Shown here: piece by piece, positions 6,852-8,000 of the stretch
Layout: the number at the start of each line of letters is the position of its first letter
Position numbering within the stretch: position 1 is the stretch's first letter
Assembly: GCA_030589825.1 (NCBI GenBank)
Contig: JAUUZT010000033.1
Coordinates: forward strand, 1 to 8,000
DNA length: 8,000 nucleotides
From: Dehalococcoidia bacterium
Lineage (GTDB): Bacteria; Chloroflexota; Dehalococcoidia; GIF9; AB-539-J10
Reading direction: 5' to 3'
Position numbers and translations under genes: made by a program
Notes under the pieces: generated by a model
What the model saw: only the letters and a program-made list of their open reading frames with translations
The model's database searches: none
What the model was told of the DNA's origin: nothing

Positions 6852-8000
6852 ATGAAATGCCCGAGATGTCAGACTGAGAATCCTGCAACTAGTAAGTATT
6901 GCCCACGATGTGGAGCAAAGCTTATACTTGTCTGCCCCCAGTGTAGCTCCGAAAGACCTCTTGAGGACAGATTTTGCGCCCTGTGTGGTCACGATCTAGA
7001 CGAGCCCGAAGCAGTATCACGCATCGATTATTCGCACCCCGATTCATACACCCCAAAACCCCTCGCAGATAAAATTGTTTCGTCACGCAGTTTAATTGAA
7101 GGAGAACGTAAGCTGGTCACCGTTCTTTTCGCCGATGTCGCCCGCTATAGTTTCATAACCGAAAAGCTTGACGCCGAGGAAGTACACCAAATCATGAACG
7201 GGTGCTTTAAGATACTGATGGATGAAATTCATAGATACGAAGGAACAATAGATAAGTTCATCGGCGATGGTATCATGGCTTTATTCGGCGCTCCTCTTGC
7301 CCACGAGGATCACGCTCAGAGAGCCTGCTATGCTGCGTTGTCTATAACGAAAGCAATTAATGAATACGGTGAGAAGATAGAAGAGAAGACCGGTGTAGAG
7401 TTCAAAATGCGCGTGGGACTTAATTCTGGACATGTTATGGTGGGCACAATTGGCAACGATTTAAGGATGGAATATACCGACATTGGCAATACTATCAATA
7501 TAGCTTACAGGACGGAGAGAACTGCTAAACCTGGTACCATTCTCGTTTCGGCGAATTCCTACAGATTGACCAGGGATTTCTTCAAGTTTACTCCTTTAGG
7601 ACATGTGGAGATTAAGGGCAAACAAGAGCCCCAGGAAGCCTATGAACTCTTAGAGGCTAGCAAGGTTGAGACCCGTATTGAGGCAGCAGTAGTCAGAGGT
7701 CTTGCCAGATTCGTTGGACGAGACAACGAAATTACAACTCTTATAGAGGCTTTTAATACAGCAGCAGCAGGATCCGGTCAAATTGTGGGCATCGTCGGCG
7801 AGGCCGGCGTGGGCAAATCAAGAACCCTCCTCGAACTAAGGGGAAGGCTGCCCGCGGATGAATACACCTACATCGAGGGCCGATGCCTCCACTACGGGAG
7901 TTCCATGCCATACCTGCCTTTTTTAGATATCATAAGATCATACTTCGATATTAAAGAGGGAGACCCAGAATTCCATATCAAGACGAATATACTGAAGAAG
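6852..8000 (+). CDS. Double zinc ribbon - class III adenylate cyclase - STAND/AAA ATPase protein (cyclase paralogue 2), 3' end cut by window
   Basis: The frame is open from the ATG at 6852 to the window edge (383 codons, no stop). The start MKCPRCQTEN opens two zinc ribbons with Cys 3, 6, 17, 20, 28, 31, 42 and 45, exactly the positions of paralogue 1. The cyclase domain at about 85-265 keeps metal ligands Asp95 and Asp139 (FIGDG), ATP-selecting Lys135 and Thr209, and catalytic Asn216 and Arg220 (NIAYR), so it should be active. Walker A GEAGVGKSR is at 316-324, the same numbering as in paralogue 1. The visible part aligns gap-free with paralogue 1 at about 58% identity (hand count 223 of 383). 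By that likeness the missing part should hold the rest of the ATPase and a TPR region (inference). The sequence has its own promoter candidate 50 bp upstream and is probably transcribed separately from the radical SAM gene. Confidence 0.94.
   Translation, partial: MKCPRCQTENPATSKYCPRCGAKLILVCPQCSSERPLEDRFCALCGHDLDEPEAVSRIDYSHPDSYTPKPLADKIVSSRSLIEGERKLVTVLFADVARYSFITEKLDAEEVHQIMNGCFKILMDEIHRYEGTIDKFIGDGIMALFGAPLAHEDHAQRACYAALSITKAINEYGEKIEEKTGVEFKMRVGLNSGHVMVGTIGNDLRMEYTDIGNTINIAYRTERTAKPGTILVSANSYRLTRDFFKFTPLGHVEIKGKQEPQEAYELLEASKVETRIEAAVVRGLARFVGRDNEITTLIEAFNTAAAGSGQIVGIVGEAGVGKSRTLLELRGRLPADEYTYIEGRCLHYGSSMPYLPFLDIIRSYFDIKEGDPEFHIKTNILKK

Noticed and set aside
7488..7512. Asn213 in cyclase 2 where cyclase 1 has Asp, first taken as loss of the ATP-selecting residue
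   Set aside because: Counting back seven residues from catalytic Asn216 puts the base-selecting position at Thr209, present in both proteins. Asn at 213 matches the GNTVN motif of mammalian cyclases, so there is no sign of inactivation.

Overview
The window is bacterial DNA of moderate GC with short intergenic gaps. Large signalling proteins joining a zinc ribbon, a class III cyclase, a STAND/AAA ATPase and TPRs, next to an HpnR-like cobalamin radical SAM enzyme, are typical of environmental Chloroflexota (Dehalococcoidia-like), deltaproteobacterial or related uncultured lineages. No marker gene fixes the phylum, so this placement is an inference.

Layout. On the minus strand, 3837 down to 1 looks like an operon. 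A complete 1126-residue adenylate/guanylate cyclase-ATPase-TPR protein (457-3837) is followed after 40 nt by a cyclic-nucleotide-binding-domain protein (416 down to the window edge, C-terminus missing). A 375-bp divergent intergenic region (3838-4212) carries back-to-back promoter candidates. On the plus strand come a metallo-beta-lactamase-fold hydrolase (4213-4965), a 224-bp gap with a possible decayed gene end, a B12-binding radical SAM protein (5190-6632), a 219-bp gap with another promoter candidate, and the first 383 codons of a second cyclase-ATPase protein (6852 to the edge).

The two cyclases are paralogues. Their first 383 residues align without a gap at about 58% identity by hand count. 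They lie in inverted orientation on either side of the hydrolase/radical SAM pair. Both keep every catalytic residue expected of an ATP-using class III cyclase. With the cyclic-nucleotide-binding protein, the minus-strand operon looks like a self-contained cAMP maker and sensor. The -35/-10 elements upstream of both cyclases and of the hydrolase have the same form (TTGACAA start, 17-bp spacer, TACGAT or TAGGAT), which suggests common housekeeping-type transcription. No RNA genes, CRISPR arrays, insertion sequences or phage genes were seen.
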